From NCBI GenBank assembly GCA_030248215.1, contig JASANG010003884.1, forward strand, positions 29,923 through 93,922: a stretch of 64,000 nt of DNA. Reading direction: 5' to 3'. Below, piece after piece: positions 22,361-35,600 of the stretch. The notes beneath the pieces were generated by a model. That model was given only the letters and a program-made list of their open reading frames with translations. It was not told where the DNA came from and ran no database searches. The DNA comes from Enoplolaimus lenunculus (taxonomy: Eukaryota; Nematoda; Enoplea; Enoplida; Thoracostomopsidae). Every line of letters starts with the position of its first letter. Position 1 is the stretch's first letter. Made by a program: the position numbers and the translations under genes.

Positions 22361-25300
22361 CTGATTGCAACCAATTTGATTACTATTTTAAAAATACCCC
22401 TTATTAGACTGAAGCATTATGTAAGCATGATAAAATTCTACTCTCGATAAGTTTCAAATTTGTAAATTAATAAATTTGTAATTTTGTTTTTCACACTCTC
22501 TTTCTATTGCGCTCAGATAGTTTTAAATTAAACGGCATTTTACCTTAAACTCTCATTGAGCAACTGTTACTCAGTTAAACGGAGTTTAAGAGCGTTTATT
22601 TGAAAACTTTTTGTGGCAACGTGCTTGACAGATGTTTATCGGGACGGCAAGTGAACTCCGTTCGCACAGACAAACAGTTAAACGGTCCGATCCCAAGAGA
22701 ATCTGCATTGCGAAAATTGTTGTCGTTGGTACCGCTTTAAAAACGTTTAAATCAAATAATTGCAAATGCTTATACTACCGATCATAGTTTAGCATGTGAT
22801 GTCGGTTCAAAAATTTAAACAATGCAGTGATGGTCAATTAATGTTTTCTTTCAATAAGTATGCTTTTGGCAATATTTGTTTATTTGCTTCGAAGCAGCGA
22901 ACAATTTGTAGTTTCAGGTAGCGGGGTGCGGAATACCATTCAAGGTCTTGTTTAGTTTTCACCAATACGATTAATTTTAATTTGATAGAAGGTAAACGTT
23001 TCGACTCTTCTCTGTTGTATATTGTTTTTCTAAGCCTAACCTAATATTTAGGCCTAAGCCAAAACTTAGGTTTAGGCTGAGGTGTAGGCTTAGGCTAAAT
23101 CTAAGGTTAGGCTAAAATTGAGCTTAAGCACTAAGAACGTAAGTCTCAGCGTAAGTCTGGCCTAAGATATTTTATTATTTCAGTCATTGAGGGGATACTC
23201 TTTGGGCGGGGTGTGACAATAAACACGTATATATGCTAAGGTCTTCGCCTAAACTAAAATGTTTGGAGGCGTGGTATATTCTTCAAATTAAATTCAAGTA
23301 GTCAGTCTCCTTTGATTTTTGGCGATTGTTTGTTGTTTCCTAAAGCCTAATCTTAACACAGTAAAATATTGTTACAACTTTGTATTCATTCAGCAGTAAC
23401 AGTAGTGGCGAATCCAAGATTTCCGGTAAAAGAGCATGTTTAGTTTGGTTCAAAAGTTGAAAATTGACCAATTGCTCTAAAGGTCCAAAATTTGTGAATT
23501 TTACTTCCATCCGCGTCATGTTTTTTACCTCAATATATTTGCCTGAAATACACATTTTACGCTTCACATGCACCGTTTGTATCGCAAAAAAATTGGCACG
23601 GCTAAAGCAGTAGGGGATAAATAGACCGTATGCTACGCGTCCCTTATCGCCCACTGAGCAATCTAAACAACAATGGGAATCGTATTTTGCCTGAGATAGG
23701 GATACCCTATTGCCATTCAGTTTCGGACTGTTATTTATTTTTCCACGCTCCGATATTTGAATCTAACATTCAGTTACACCTTTTTTTCTCAATTTATTTT
23801 GGAAAATGGTTTTAAAACTTAAACGTATATACTTCTTCTCAGTATTCGATATAAGCTTTGAAACAGCCCAGCTTAGTACTCAATGAAACCGGAAACGGAA
23901 ATACTCGCAACCATATGACGTAAACATTGGGTTAATTACATTTGTTAACAGTTATCGGTTTCGTTTATTAAGGACCTGAAATTACTGATTTTGGCTGCGT
24001 TTTGATCGTAAAATTGACGCAGATATTTTTTGACACAGACATTGTTAATTAAAACGTAACATTGTATGAATACGTATGGTTAACTAATAAAAATCTTATC
24101 GTTTTGGGTATAAAAAAGAAAACCGAACCACGTTTCGCAATGGATTATAAATTCGTTAGCACGCGCTGTCGTGCGCCTTTTAGCCTATGAAATTGTAGAT
24201 TAGTGTCTAAATACACACGGACGGCGTTAAAGACACAGCTTTATTGAGCTCAGATTTTAAATTGGGTTGTTTTAGCGTTTATTGGTGTAATTAGCATTTT
24301 AGGTAAATTTGGCAAACAACGAAATGATTTTATTGCGTTAGAACATTAATACTTTTTTGTATAGTGGTTTAATACTAGCGAAATCTTTTACGGCAATTAT
24401 GTCAAATTTGAAAGTTTTATATTTTCAAATTTGGCGTTTGTTCTGATTCTGGGTGATATATCTTAGCGATATAAACTAAACCCCCCGCAACCAGCAATTG
24501 TTATGGAAAAGGTGTTGAGGCGGGTTATATAGAGGGGGTGAGAGAAGCTTTCGTAATGTAGAATCCAAGTCTCGATGAAAGTTTTAGCAAAGGTTGGAAT
24601 CTGTTCGTTGGCTCTGTGGTGCAGTATTTGTGGCTTTGGTTACAAACGAACTCCAAAGACCGTTTCAATTTTTTTGTAATTATGTAATTTCAAGCACAAG
24701 TCCAAAACACTAATTTTATATACTTTGCAACATTGACAATTTGATAACAGATGGTACATTTTTTGACCGATCTTATAAACGTAAAGTTAAGTTTCAATCA
24801 CATAAAATGTTACCAAATGTTTAAAGTTTATAATTAGCGTAAATATAACGCAAGAGCGCGTGTAATAAAACCAAAATAACAAAACAGTCTTGTTTTCTCT
24901 GATATCTTTGAGTCAAAAAGTGAGCAGTTTTGCGAGCAGCTACGGAGCCTGACGGTTGCATGCGGAGCATCCAGGCGTAGGTCCCCACAAGGATTTAAAA
25001 ATCCCAAAATTTGTGCTAAAATTTACCACTAAAATTTGTGCTTAAAGTGTCATTGGCGATTGTTTTGTAATAATATTACATGTCGTCGCAGTTTCCCCCG
25101 TAGAAAGTTTTTTAAATCTTTCACTGGCCACGTGAGCAATGTCGAGTTATATTATAATTCAGGGTTATTCCTGTAACATCACAAACTAGGTGCCGGGTAA
25201 GTTGTAGTAGTAAAACTTGAAGCAATTATATGCACAGATTGCATGCGTAAAATTGCACAAAACAATGTTCGCATAGGCTTCGCAACTGGTGCATGCAGCA

Positions 25301-25590
25301 TATTGCAAAAATTGAAAATTAATAGAAACTTTGTTTCGTATTCAGAACGTAAACTAAAAAGGCATCGCTGACAGCCTGTGGTGTATTTTAAACGAGAGAG
25401 AAAAGTTTCGAGGCATAAGCTACGTCTGCGGGTAGATGCAGGGCAATGAATGTCAAATTATTTTCTCGTAAATGTTATTTGAGTTGAAATTAATAAGAAA
25501 AATATTCATTGAAATAAATTATATACTATTGCCGAAAAAAGTTAATCTTTGACTAGTGGCATACCGAGAACTATGGATTGGTGGATTGCT
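22360..25590. other. No gene seen
   Basis: Long gene-free stretch. It holds a degenerate TTAGGC array (23030-23165). A 104-codon minus-strand ORF (23340-23654) shows no domain or splice support. Confidence 0.5.
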
Positions 25591-25595
25591 TCCAA

Positions 25596-25863
25596 GCTGA
25601 AACCTTGTTGGCCCAGCTCTTCAAATTTCATCCGATATCCCCTTCCAAAATTCTCCTTAAACCCTTTGAACGTTTCTGAGTGGAGTGACTGAACCTAGCC
25701 GAATCTTCCACCAAGCGAGCACGCCTTGGGACCGCATCCAAGCTGGAACCTTGTTGGCCCAGCTCTTCAAATTTTATTCGATATTTACTTTTAAAAGTCT
25801 TTTTAGACCCTCCGAATAGTTGTGGAGTTGCTGAATCTGGCCGAAGTTTCCACCAAGTGAGCA
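25596..25863. repeat. Two diverged copies of a roughly 144-bp direct repeat, open on the minus strand
   Basis: AAGCTG(A/G)AACCTTGTTGG, CCCAGCTCTTCAAATTT and TTTCCACCAAG(T/C)GAGCA occur twice, offset about 144 bp. A minus-strand ORF of 107 codons (25628-25951) covers both copies and reads KFEELGQQG and LTWWKLRPDS. The protein-like reading may be a relic or chance; I recognise no family. Confidence 0.6.
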
Positions 25864-26399
25864 TATAGAAACTGTTGTCACCAATTCCAGTACAGAAAGT
25901 CAATTTGAGGCCGTCTAAACGTATTTTTGCGTATGAAACATTTCTAAGCACCAGGAGTTATACAGAAAGAGGACAGGCGTGTATCCAGGATTTTTAATTG
26001 GTAGGGATCCACACAATCAGGGGTAACAGTATACAAAGGTTGATTTGTGAAGTATTGAATGGTGAACGAAAGGAGAGGAAAGCTTAACACAGTTTTAAAA
26101 TTGATGTATATGTCAGTGAACAGTTTAAGTTTTGTATTAATTCAAAATAAGGTTCAAATTATTATAATTCTATTTCGAATTAAAACAAGATTTTCAGTCG
26201 AATTTTACTCCGAGATTAATACTGAAACATGCTTTAGTAGGTAACGTTGACTCATTTAAAATATTACAATAAAACCATCAAAAACTTGCTCGGTGTCAGA
26301 ATCATGTTGGTCGGTTTTTAAGTTATTTTCTGTCACGGCTACAAATGCTGTCACTTGTGTGAACTGTTTTTTCATGTATTGTAAAGGTTGCGTTATACT

Positions 26400-26575
26400 C
26401 GCCTCGAGCTGCTGGATGCCACTGGGCGCCACCGGATGCCACTGGGCGCCACCGAAAGCCACCAATTAGATTTGGTTTGTATTTTTGTCAGCATATCATA
26501 GCAGCGTCCGCTGGCGTGTCGCCGGCGTCCGGCACAGTAAAGTATAGCGCAACTCTAAAGGTGGTCGCTGTATGC
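26400..26575. repeat. GC-rich element family O (fragment) with 20-bp direct repeat
   Basis: GGATGCCACTGGGCGCCACC occurs twice in tandem, followed by GTAAAGTATAGCGCAAC, an end shared with 41,930-42,006, 43,228-43,355 and 46,514-46,627. GC content stands out against the AT-rich surroundings. Confidence 0.5.
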
Positions 26576-27214
26576 GTTTTTTGAACTTACGGAATTTAGA
26601 CAGAAAATTCGTTTGCGCGCCGAAAAAAACATTATTCAGTACAAAATAAACACGGCAATTTTATTTTGTTTTGCAGCCAAAATCCTATAGTGTCTCAAGT
26701 TGGTTTTAAGATAAAAAACAGGGCAGAAAACATGAGACGGTTTAAAGATGAGAATGAAACATTTTACGACGATATGATGTAACTTATATAAGTCTTTTAT
26801 TGTTCAAAAAGCAATTATAACACAGCATTAAAATGAATAAAAATGTGGTATTTTTAACAAATAAGTGTAAGTGTGCACACGCTGCGCACGAGCGTATATC
26901 ACTTTGGAATGAAAGAAAGATAGTTTAAGTTTAAGTACAAAGAAGCATATTTTGTATTTTTGATTTTTTTCATAGTTTTCCGCCCAAATAACCATTATAA
27001 AATAATGCCTGTCTGAATTTAGCTAAGGCACATTAAATATACGATTGGCAAGTCAGTATTGTTATTAAAAAATACGATGGTGGTACGAATAAATTTTTGT
27101 CAATTTCTATGACTTGAAAAATTTTGTGTAGTAATTTCGCTCAGTAACGTTTTATGACGGGTTTACTAATTTTTGAGCAAAACTTTTTGTGCACCGTTTT
27201 ATGGTTTGTACTCG

Positions 27215-27325
27215 GAGGTAAAAAAATGCGGATGTCCGTCCGTGTGTCCATCCGACTAGAATCACAGGAACCGCTGAACCGATTTTGATAATTTGTTGTT
27301 TGAAAGTTTATTACTCTTGAATGTG
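27215..27325 (-). repeat. CGGACGGACA/GGTTCAGC module, second copy
   Basis: The minus strand reads CTTTCAAACAACAAATTATC, AAAATCGGTTCAGCGGTTCC and GACACACGGACGGACATCC, the same order as 12060-12150. Similar modules are widespread in animal non-autonomous elements; which class it belongs to is unclear. Confidence 0.6.
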
Positions 27326-28054
27326 GTGAATCTCGAATTTACATTCTCCCTCGAAAAATTTTTGGACAACCTGCAGGTTGCTATATAATGAGCAGTACCG
27401 TGGCTTTGTTTAGATTAGGAGCAATGGGATATTTACACCAATGCTTGCTATGTTTCATAGTTCTAACTATTTTAATTTGTGAGTGATATATAAAGTGCAA
27501 TATTTTTAAAGTAATTTGTCAAACTTTCAACTAAATACTTTTTTCGGAGCAGCAAAGTTTGGTCAATTGAATAATCGTTTGAAAATTAGTATTAGAATAA
27601 ACGAAACTTTACTTATGAAAGATCAACATTACAGTAGTTTTGGAGTTGATTTTCATGTACTGCTTTTTTATGCGATCAAATGTTTAATTAATACTTTAAT
27701 TAATACTGACATTGTGAAGCAAAAACTAAAACATGCGTATAACACGTGGCGTATGTTTCGACCAGTGTCGTAGATTGAAGTAAAATTTTGACAGGAAACA
27801 GGTGGACTGATAACCTCCTGAAACGTGAAGCAGTAGTCCATAAAATTATTTTCATCGTACAAAATGTTTTTTGATTAATTAAATTAATCGTCGAACAGAT
27901 AATCGGTAAGCCGATTGAAATCTGGAACACTTAACAAAATGACAATTTTGGTTTAGCTTTCTTTAAATGGTCAGCGGTGGGCTGGTTTCAATGCCAATCG
28001 CCAGGGTCAATTTTTAGTACCAGCTCAGCGTTACGAAATTCTGATTGAAAACTT

Positions 28055-28217
28055 AGGCCCATGTAAGGATCAGGGGTGTAATGTTTTTGAGCAGGACTGC
28101 AATATAGTACGTGTTACACTAATTTTTGCTTAGGCTTCGGCTTAGCCTTCGTGTCCTGCTTTGGACTATGCTTGTAGGGGTGTTATGGCGCCGTTAAATA
28201 TGTTGGCCAAAAGTTCT
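28055..28217 (+). mobile_element. Diverged MITE family D (telomere-like core)
   Basis: Starts AGGCCCATGTAAGGATCAGG and contains GCTTAGGCTTCGGCTTAGCC; ends near ATGTTGGCC. Clearly related to 33841-34013 but worn. Confidence 0.6.
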
Positions 28218-28299
28218 AACATGTTTTGAGTTTAAAGTCAACTTTGCTGGTTGCAGGTAGAATTAGTTTCACGTATCTTGAACGACTTTATCTTACAGG

Positions 28300-28392
28300 T
28301 TCTGCTCTCTTCTGGTTACTTGATACTCATGATTATAAGCGCATCCCACAGCATAGTCTAGGGTTCGAATCCTAGCTGGAAATTTAAGTCTT
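28300..28392 (+). repeat. tRNA-like SINE remnant
   Basis: TCTAGGGTTCGAATCCTAGC forms a T-arm-like hairpin (CTAGG/CCTAG) with a B box, but the loop is eight bases and the A box is degraded, so not a tRNA gene. Confidence 0.45.
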
Positions 28393-29168
28393 AAACACAA
28401 ATAGAGCATACGTAGCACGTTTTCATGCAAAAATACATTTAACAGGTAAAAGTTTAAATTTAACTTTCACAAAACATACTTAACAGTACGTACTCCCTAC
28501 AGAATAAAACCTCGCCCTCAAATTATTTCACATCAAGTCTTTGTTCAAATATATCCTGGACAATTCGTTAGATATGTAATGTTTAAACTATTGTTCTAAG
28601 TATTCCCTAGGCGAACCGTGTAGTTAACACACGCGATACGAAACTTTGTTTGAAAATTTGAATTTTCACTAAACTTTCCTTAATAAATTACTTGTGTCAG
28701 CGTTCGTTCAAATTCTATTGTGTTCTAATAAACAATTCTCGCGTTAAAGGTATTAACTCCGATTTTTGACAGGGTTGGTGGACACCCTAAAATATTTGTA
28801 CTGGGTCCAAGAACCACTAAAGTTTGGAAAATTAGAATTTATGGAAAAGTAAAAAATGTCTGAGCTTAAACTTTACTGTATTGCAGTCGCGCAAAAACGT
28901 TCCGCCACTGATCTTTACATGGGCCAGGCTCACAAAGGTATAGGAATGTGTGGCTCGTTTTATTGTTTAGTATCACAAGCTACGAAATATGCTATAAATG
29001 AATATATATATATATATATGTATATGTATATATATAATGCAGAATGGCAAATGTAAAAACAAAGTTTGGGAATTAAATCAATTTTAATACAAGCATTTTC
29101 ACTTTTGAAATTCATAAAATTTCAGTTTTGTTTCGGTTAACATATAACCAATTAAAAAGTGTTTAAGA

Positions 29169-29656
29169 ATGTCCCAAGCGCAATACTTTATCGCACGAGA
29201 TATAAACAATGTTTCATCACAATTCGCTGTAACCCTATCGACCGCGTGTTCACTGGTTACAACAACAGCTCCTACATCGTTGCAAACGTTCCCGTTGATA
29301 TCGTCGTTAATACCGCAACCATCTTTTGCGCTTGGATTACCCCCTCCTATTCAAGTGCCTCCTCTGCTGTCTTCCAGCCTCACAGAGCATTCTTTATACG
29401 ACGCCAGGCCCTCGTTTGATGCTATTAATTTTCTGAGAACTCAATATTTTTATAACACAAATAAACAAGACTCCAACAAGCAATCTTCGAAGTATTTGCC
29501 GGCTATTCGCACAAATTCAGATTCAACTCAACAACAGTTCAGTTCAAATGAAGAAATTAATGGCGGAGTTGCGTTGAATTTGTCGTCAAATGGTGCAAAA
29601 TGTGGTAACAAACGCGAACAACTGAAGACAGAAAACGAAGAACATAAAGGAATTAG
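29169..29656 (+). CDS. blmp-1: Blimp-1-like exon 1
   Basis: Opens at an ATG in the context AAGAATGTCC with an in-frame stop nine codons upstream. Codes 162 residues, Ser/Thr/Pro- and Gln-rich and without a domain I recognise; it includes the short motif GVALNLSS. Ends at a consensus donor (TTAG|GTATGT) with two bases left over, exactly complemented by the first base of exon 2. The assignment to this gene rests on phase, strand and spacing, since N-terminal Blimp-1 sequence is not conserved. An additional upstream non-coding or coding exon is possible. Confidence 0.75.
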
Positions 29657-32600
29657 GTATGTAACGATGGGATTTTGAAATGAGAATGGTTACAAATTTT
29701 GCTATTAATATGTTTTGGCATATATTTCGTAAAATCGTTAGACAGATCTAAACCAAATAACAACGAAAGACAAGCAATATATTTTAGGTTCTAACATTGC
29801 CATCCCAAATTTTATACAAAATTGGTAGCATGAAAATTTCAATAAATTTAACTTTATATATGTCATAGGCTAATCTGCTATTCAAGCCAATTACTAATTG
29901 GTATGTGCCAATCTGCTATTTTATGTAATAGCAGTTTGGCCCAGGCTAAACTGCTATTGAACTTATAGACCAATCAGTTTAGATTATTTGAACAGATGCT
30001 ATATCGTTAACCAATCAGCGTTCCTTTTACATCACTGTTGTTTTGCTACACCTCATAATTGCTATATGGTCTAGACCAAACTGCTCTTTGCTCAGAACAG
30101 CAGATTGGCCTAGGCAAACTGGTAAACAGCCTGAATAGCAAATTGGCCTACGGCATACATACCAACGTCAGCATCACGATAACGCTTTTGTAACCGCACT
30201 CGGGTTTTTACTCTGGTTTCACTTGAGGCAATCTTCAAAGAAATATGTGTTGTAAATAGGAAAGAACAATTGTAAGGCTATTATAAATAGTGAATTATAG
30301 GGTGGCATTTTTCACAAACACACACTAGGGGTTAAGTTTGTGTTTACAAGCGTTGACATGCGCTGACATTTATTCAGCGATTCTCCGCACGTTGTATAGC
30401 ATACATGCCTGTTTGATCAACGTTTATATGAGCTTATTCTAGCAATCACAATCTCGCTGGAACTTCTAAGCAATAACAAAACCGTCCATCGGAGTATACC
30501 CAACTACCCAAGGATACCTTTGACAGCTCCTTCGCTTGCATGCTAAGCTAAAAGAGATACAAAGCTGCTGTTGGTAGTTCCGCTCCGGTAAACTTTTGAG
30601 CCCAACAGCGCCTTGTTACCCATTACACCGAGAGTAGGACTGCAGTTTCGGCCATCCGTTGAAGCATTACTCGCCGGTTCACTATACTATCGACCCCACC
30701 AACGACCAGATTTGAGGCCGTGCAGGGCAAAGATTTTTGTCAACTTAGCATATAAGAAATTGTGCCAAATGAGTTATTTTTACAAGCGTCAAAACGAAAG
30801 AACAGTTTTGCCGAAACAGATCTGAACAAATACCGACTTATATATTTTGTAAACAGTCAAAACCAATCATCCATTCTACTAGTCTGCCAGCTTTCTGCAA
30901 TGCGTAAAAGTTAGCGAAAGCACAAAAATTTCCTTGCAAATTTTTTGTCATTGAACAATCACGTGTATTTCTTTAGAAATTATTGTAAATAAAGTAATGC
31001 TGGAAAGTTGCCCAAAATACGTATGTGGGGCGTTCCGGCTTTAATATATAGATTGGTAGAATATAATGTAGTACACAAATGTTATGTTTTACTTAAACCA
31101 AGAGTGGATAATCGCTATTTAACAAGAATGTGCAACTGGGCACATTCTGTGTAGAAACGAATGTACTCGGCACGCGTTGCGTTTTGGGCCAACCCTCTCC
31201 CCTTTATTTAGAGGGGGTACAACCTGTGCGAACCATGGAACTTTAAGTATACGGCATAAAACATGCTCCCGTTATAGTTTAATTTAGGGTCATTCATGTA
31301 ATAGTGACCCCCTCTAAATGAGGAGGGAAGGTGGGCCAAAAATGCAACACCCGTGGTATATTTCGTACCACACAAAGTTCGGTAGTTGCACAGTCTTGTT
31401 AGAGTGATTATCCACTTTTGCTGAAACTGAACGGAGGTAATTTTGCGTTGTAAGTGGCAGAAACACGTCTAAGGCGTCAGTTTAAAGATACAAAACAATT
31501 CGATAACTGCAGGATTGAACCACTTTTATATATACCATACTTTTCCGATAGTGCAGCAGTTGAAAAGCTTTGCAAAGTTTTGAATAGTTTGCGTTTCTGT
31601 TTTAGGTTTTTTTCCGAAATTCATTAGTGCAAGAAAATTCTCTTACGTACTTTAGTTCATATGGAACAAACTGCAGATGCCAATGTATGCAACTATTTGC
31701 TTGTAAACCACGCGGTGACTATATATTTGACTTTCTGCCGAATGTTTTGTTAAACATGTTTTTGCTATTGAGATATTTTATAATGAAATTTCTACACAAC
31801 AATATTTCTTTAAATTTATACTTAATTTAGATCTGATGACCTCGTCCGTATGCCCGATACGTTTCTTGTATGAGTTCTGTTAGTTCTAACTCAGACTGAG
31901 TGATTCAAACAATTATGAGTTAAAATCAACTCGCTGGAATTTATGGTGCAGCTGTAAAAAGTTGTGTAACACAATTTTACTGTATGCAGTATATGTGCCA
32001 ATTTTCAGAGGACGAAAATTCTAAGGAACCTTGCCATTTTATACGACAAAATTATTCTGATGGGAAGTGAAGCATACGCCCACCGCCCCATCCCCCTCTG
32101 GATCGGCTAGTGGGTTTCATATTTAGGATGTCTGTTAATAAAAAATGCATACAAAATGTTTTACGTTTAGCTGCTATATTTGTGTTTTTAGCAGTGAACT
32201 GGACATTACAAACTCAGCGAAGTCAGAACAGCTGTCCAGCAGACTGTCATTTGTAAATTCTAAGACGAAAACGGATCAATGTGATTGGACAAAATATAGC
32301 GAAGATGATTTTGAGCGTCGTCGAGTCTACATTATGCCAGATCGGTGCGTATCCGGTAACGTCTCCGATGATCCTAATGGCAGATCTACATCCGGTCAAG
32401 CATTGCATCGTGCTCCAGGTGCTCAGCAGAGTTTGCCGCAAAGTTTACGTCTGGCCCCATCGAACCATTTGGCGAATGTAAGTAACGTTTTTACGTCGGG
32501 TCCCATAAAGCATACACTGTAAATTTCAATGAGTCAATTAATCAACTTAGACGGAAAGTTTTAGTTATTTCAGAGTTAACTCACTCTGAGTGGAGTTGAC

Positions 32601-35600
32601 TCCGGGTAAGGTGATGAATTAACTCAGAACACGTTGAACCAACACAGAATTACGAGTTCTGACGGAGTAATTTAACTCAGTCCGGGTTAAAATCAACTCC
32701 ACTAGAACTTACAGTGTATTTAATTTTTAATTTTTCGAAAACCAATGTCACAATTGATGAAAAGTTTAGAAGAATATAACCGAAAATTTATGTAAAAAAA
32801 GCTGTCAATACAAATTTCATTGAATTCAGATAAAAACGCTACTTCTTGCGAGTAGTATTTTAGGTTCTTGGCGTCTGGAGTCGAGAATATATTCCTTGCG
32901 GCACACGATTCGGGCCACTTGTTGGCGTTCGTTTTGAGCCAGGTCAAGAACCGACTGATACAACGACGAACAAAAGCTACTTTTGGAGGGTTAGCTGAGA
33001 ATCGACGTTTTGTTTTTACGTCAAATTTTGTATTATTGAATAAATTTATAAAATTATCTACAGCTAAATTTTTATCAGTCTTAACCCTTTCTCACATGAA
33101 TATTTTCTATTTCTCCTGAGACCTACTTTTATGCTAGGATTCGAACTCCGGACACTCAGCTATAGGAGCTTGACGCTCGAGCCCGTTTACACTGCAAAGA
33201 CACTCAGTTGCTGCCAGTAATTTATTAAAATTGAAATACCCATCTATAAGCAGTAAGTACTCGCGGATATATAATATACACATATGGCACTTTAGGTCGT
33301 TGATTGCTGCGTCTTCATATGTATAGAATCCCTATCTGGGCAACGGAACCTTTCATAAATATTTTATCATTTATCTCGCATGCCGTCGGGCGTTTATATA
33401 TTTATTTTGCATCAGATATACAACAAGCAACACAACAACTTGCAATGTATTGTCGACTGTTCAAGTGAGCAACATAGCAACTGGATGCGATTCGTGAATC
33501 CAGCACAAACTATTGATGCGCAAAATTTGGTTGCATGCCAGGTAAACTGGCCAATGTAAACAACAGGGGCGGAACAGTATTATAAGCATACTCCTAAGCC
33601 TAAGCCAAGTAAACAATTAGTCTAAAGCTTAAGCTTACTCTAGTGCATTCCCACAGAAAAACGTTCCGCCCGTGATCTTCACATGGGCCGGTAAAATAAT
33701 ATATTAAAGTTTTGCAATTTTGTTGTTATGTCCAGAAATCTAACTATTTAACTGATTTTTATTCTATATTTTAACATACTACTTAATAATTTAAAAATTA
33801 CAACATACAACCCTTTGCTATGCAATTTGTTTTCATACTTGGGCCCATGTAAAAATCAGGTGCGAAACACTTTTCTGTGGGACTAGAATAGAGTAAGCTT
33901 AGGTTTAGACTAATTATTTGCCTGGCTTTACGCTTAGGCTTAGGTTTAGGCTTGGGATTAGGCTTAGGAATATGCTTATAATACTGCTCCGCCCATGTTC
34001 TTTACATTGGCCCATACTTATAATGCAATTTCTGTCCATCACACTACACCCTCAAAAGTCACCTTGTGGTCGCATGATATTGAAAAAAATTGCATAAATA
34101 ACTGCTAATTAAATAGGTCACACCGTTTTAAAGGTGTATCAATAACGAACAATACGTGGCACATTGATATGCAAATATTTATATAGACCCCTGAAATCAG
34201 AGTGCAACCGGAATTCTGGTTCTGGAAGGGAAATCCGGCATTTTGGCTATCCGGTTCCGGTAATAAATCCGTATTTTTTCACCGAAATTTTCAGGTATTT
34301 TTGATATTGAAAATTTTTCTCATTTAAAAAAGTAAGAAAAATTGGCATATGATTCTAATTTATTTCTCTAAAATTGTTCGAGCGTGTATTGGCAAAAGTT
34401 TCAGTTTACGCCATACTCCATCATGTGTTTCCACCTACTGCATTTGTTTAAGGATTTTGACATTCTAAATGGTGTGTTTACAGCATTAAAAGCGGTAAAA
34501 TAGCGTTAAAAATAAATTTTTCGATAACAAGTATTTTTTTATTTTGCGGTTCCGGTTCCGGTATTTTTTAACTTTCCGGTTCCGGTTAGGAATTTTATAA
34601 TTGTTTATAATTCCGGTTGCCCACTGCCTGGAATTATTGTTTGAGAATAATCTTTGTTTCAGATTAATCAAGACATCTATTTTTATTCGGTGAGGTCAAT
34701 TAAACCAGACACAGAACTTTTGGTTTGGTATTGCTCTCAGTTTGCTGAGCGTCTTCGTTGGCCACTGGTTTGTGACTATAGCATCGAGAAGAAACTAGGT
34801 AAGCTATGATTTCGTCAAAAGCACTTTGTTGTGATATGCATATCAACGTTGTAAATGAATATGCAAGCTTCACTTTTTAATGTTGAGGCTGCTTTACGCG
34901 TCAAGCTAGTTTGAATATTACCTTCTAAAAGTTATATCTTACAGCTTTAAGCAATTCTGTCTACCACTTGTTAAAAAATTGACTCGTTTAGTTTCTAATG
35001 TTTCACATGTAAACTTTGGCCGGGTCGTAAAATGTTTCATAGCACAGGACTAAGAACCACTTGTTAACCCATTTTTTATTAACCCTACCTCAATGCGTAC
35101 TTATAAACAAATTTAACTAAAAAACTATTAACAATTTAATTTTATTTTACCGGATTGAAATAATAAATCTAGCTAAAAACAACCTGAATTTTTAATATAT
35201 TTGTTAATTTTCGATATTTTAGAAGCTCATCTCACAAAAGCATCTGCCCGCAACAACGGTGAAACAGCAAACGTCACTGACGACAAATCACAGACTGCAA
35301 ACCACGCACAAAAACAGCATTGTTTTACAGCGGTACATATTGTAAAGCACGAAGGTACAACTACACCAAATCTACAAATCGGTGGACTCAATTTGCAACC
35401 GGAATACAAAATACACCAGCCTGCCTTGAATAATCGCTTACCATGCGGTACCACAGAACAAAATGAAGACCAAGGCAACACAAGAATCGATGTCAAACAA
35501 GAGGCCGCCTCTGGAACCGGATATCATTTAGATCATCAATCTAAAGGATTCCCATCTTCTTCCGCAGGAAATTGTCCAAAATTGCGATCCGCATATTTGT

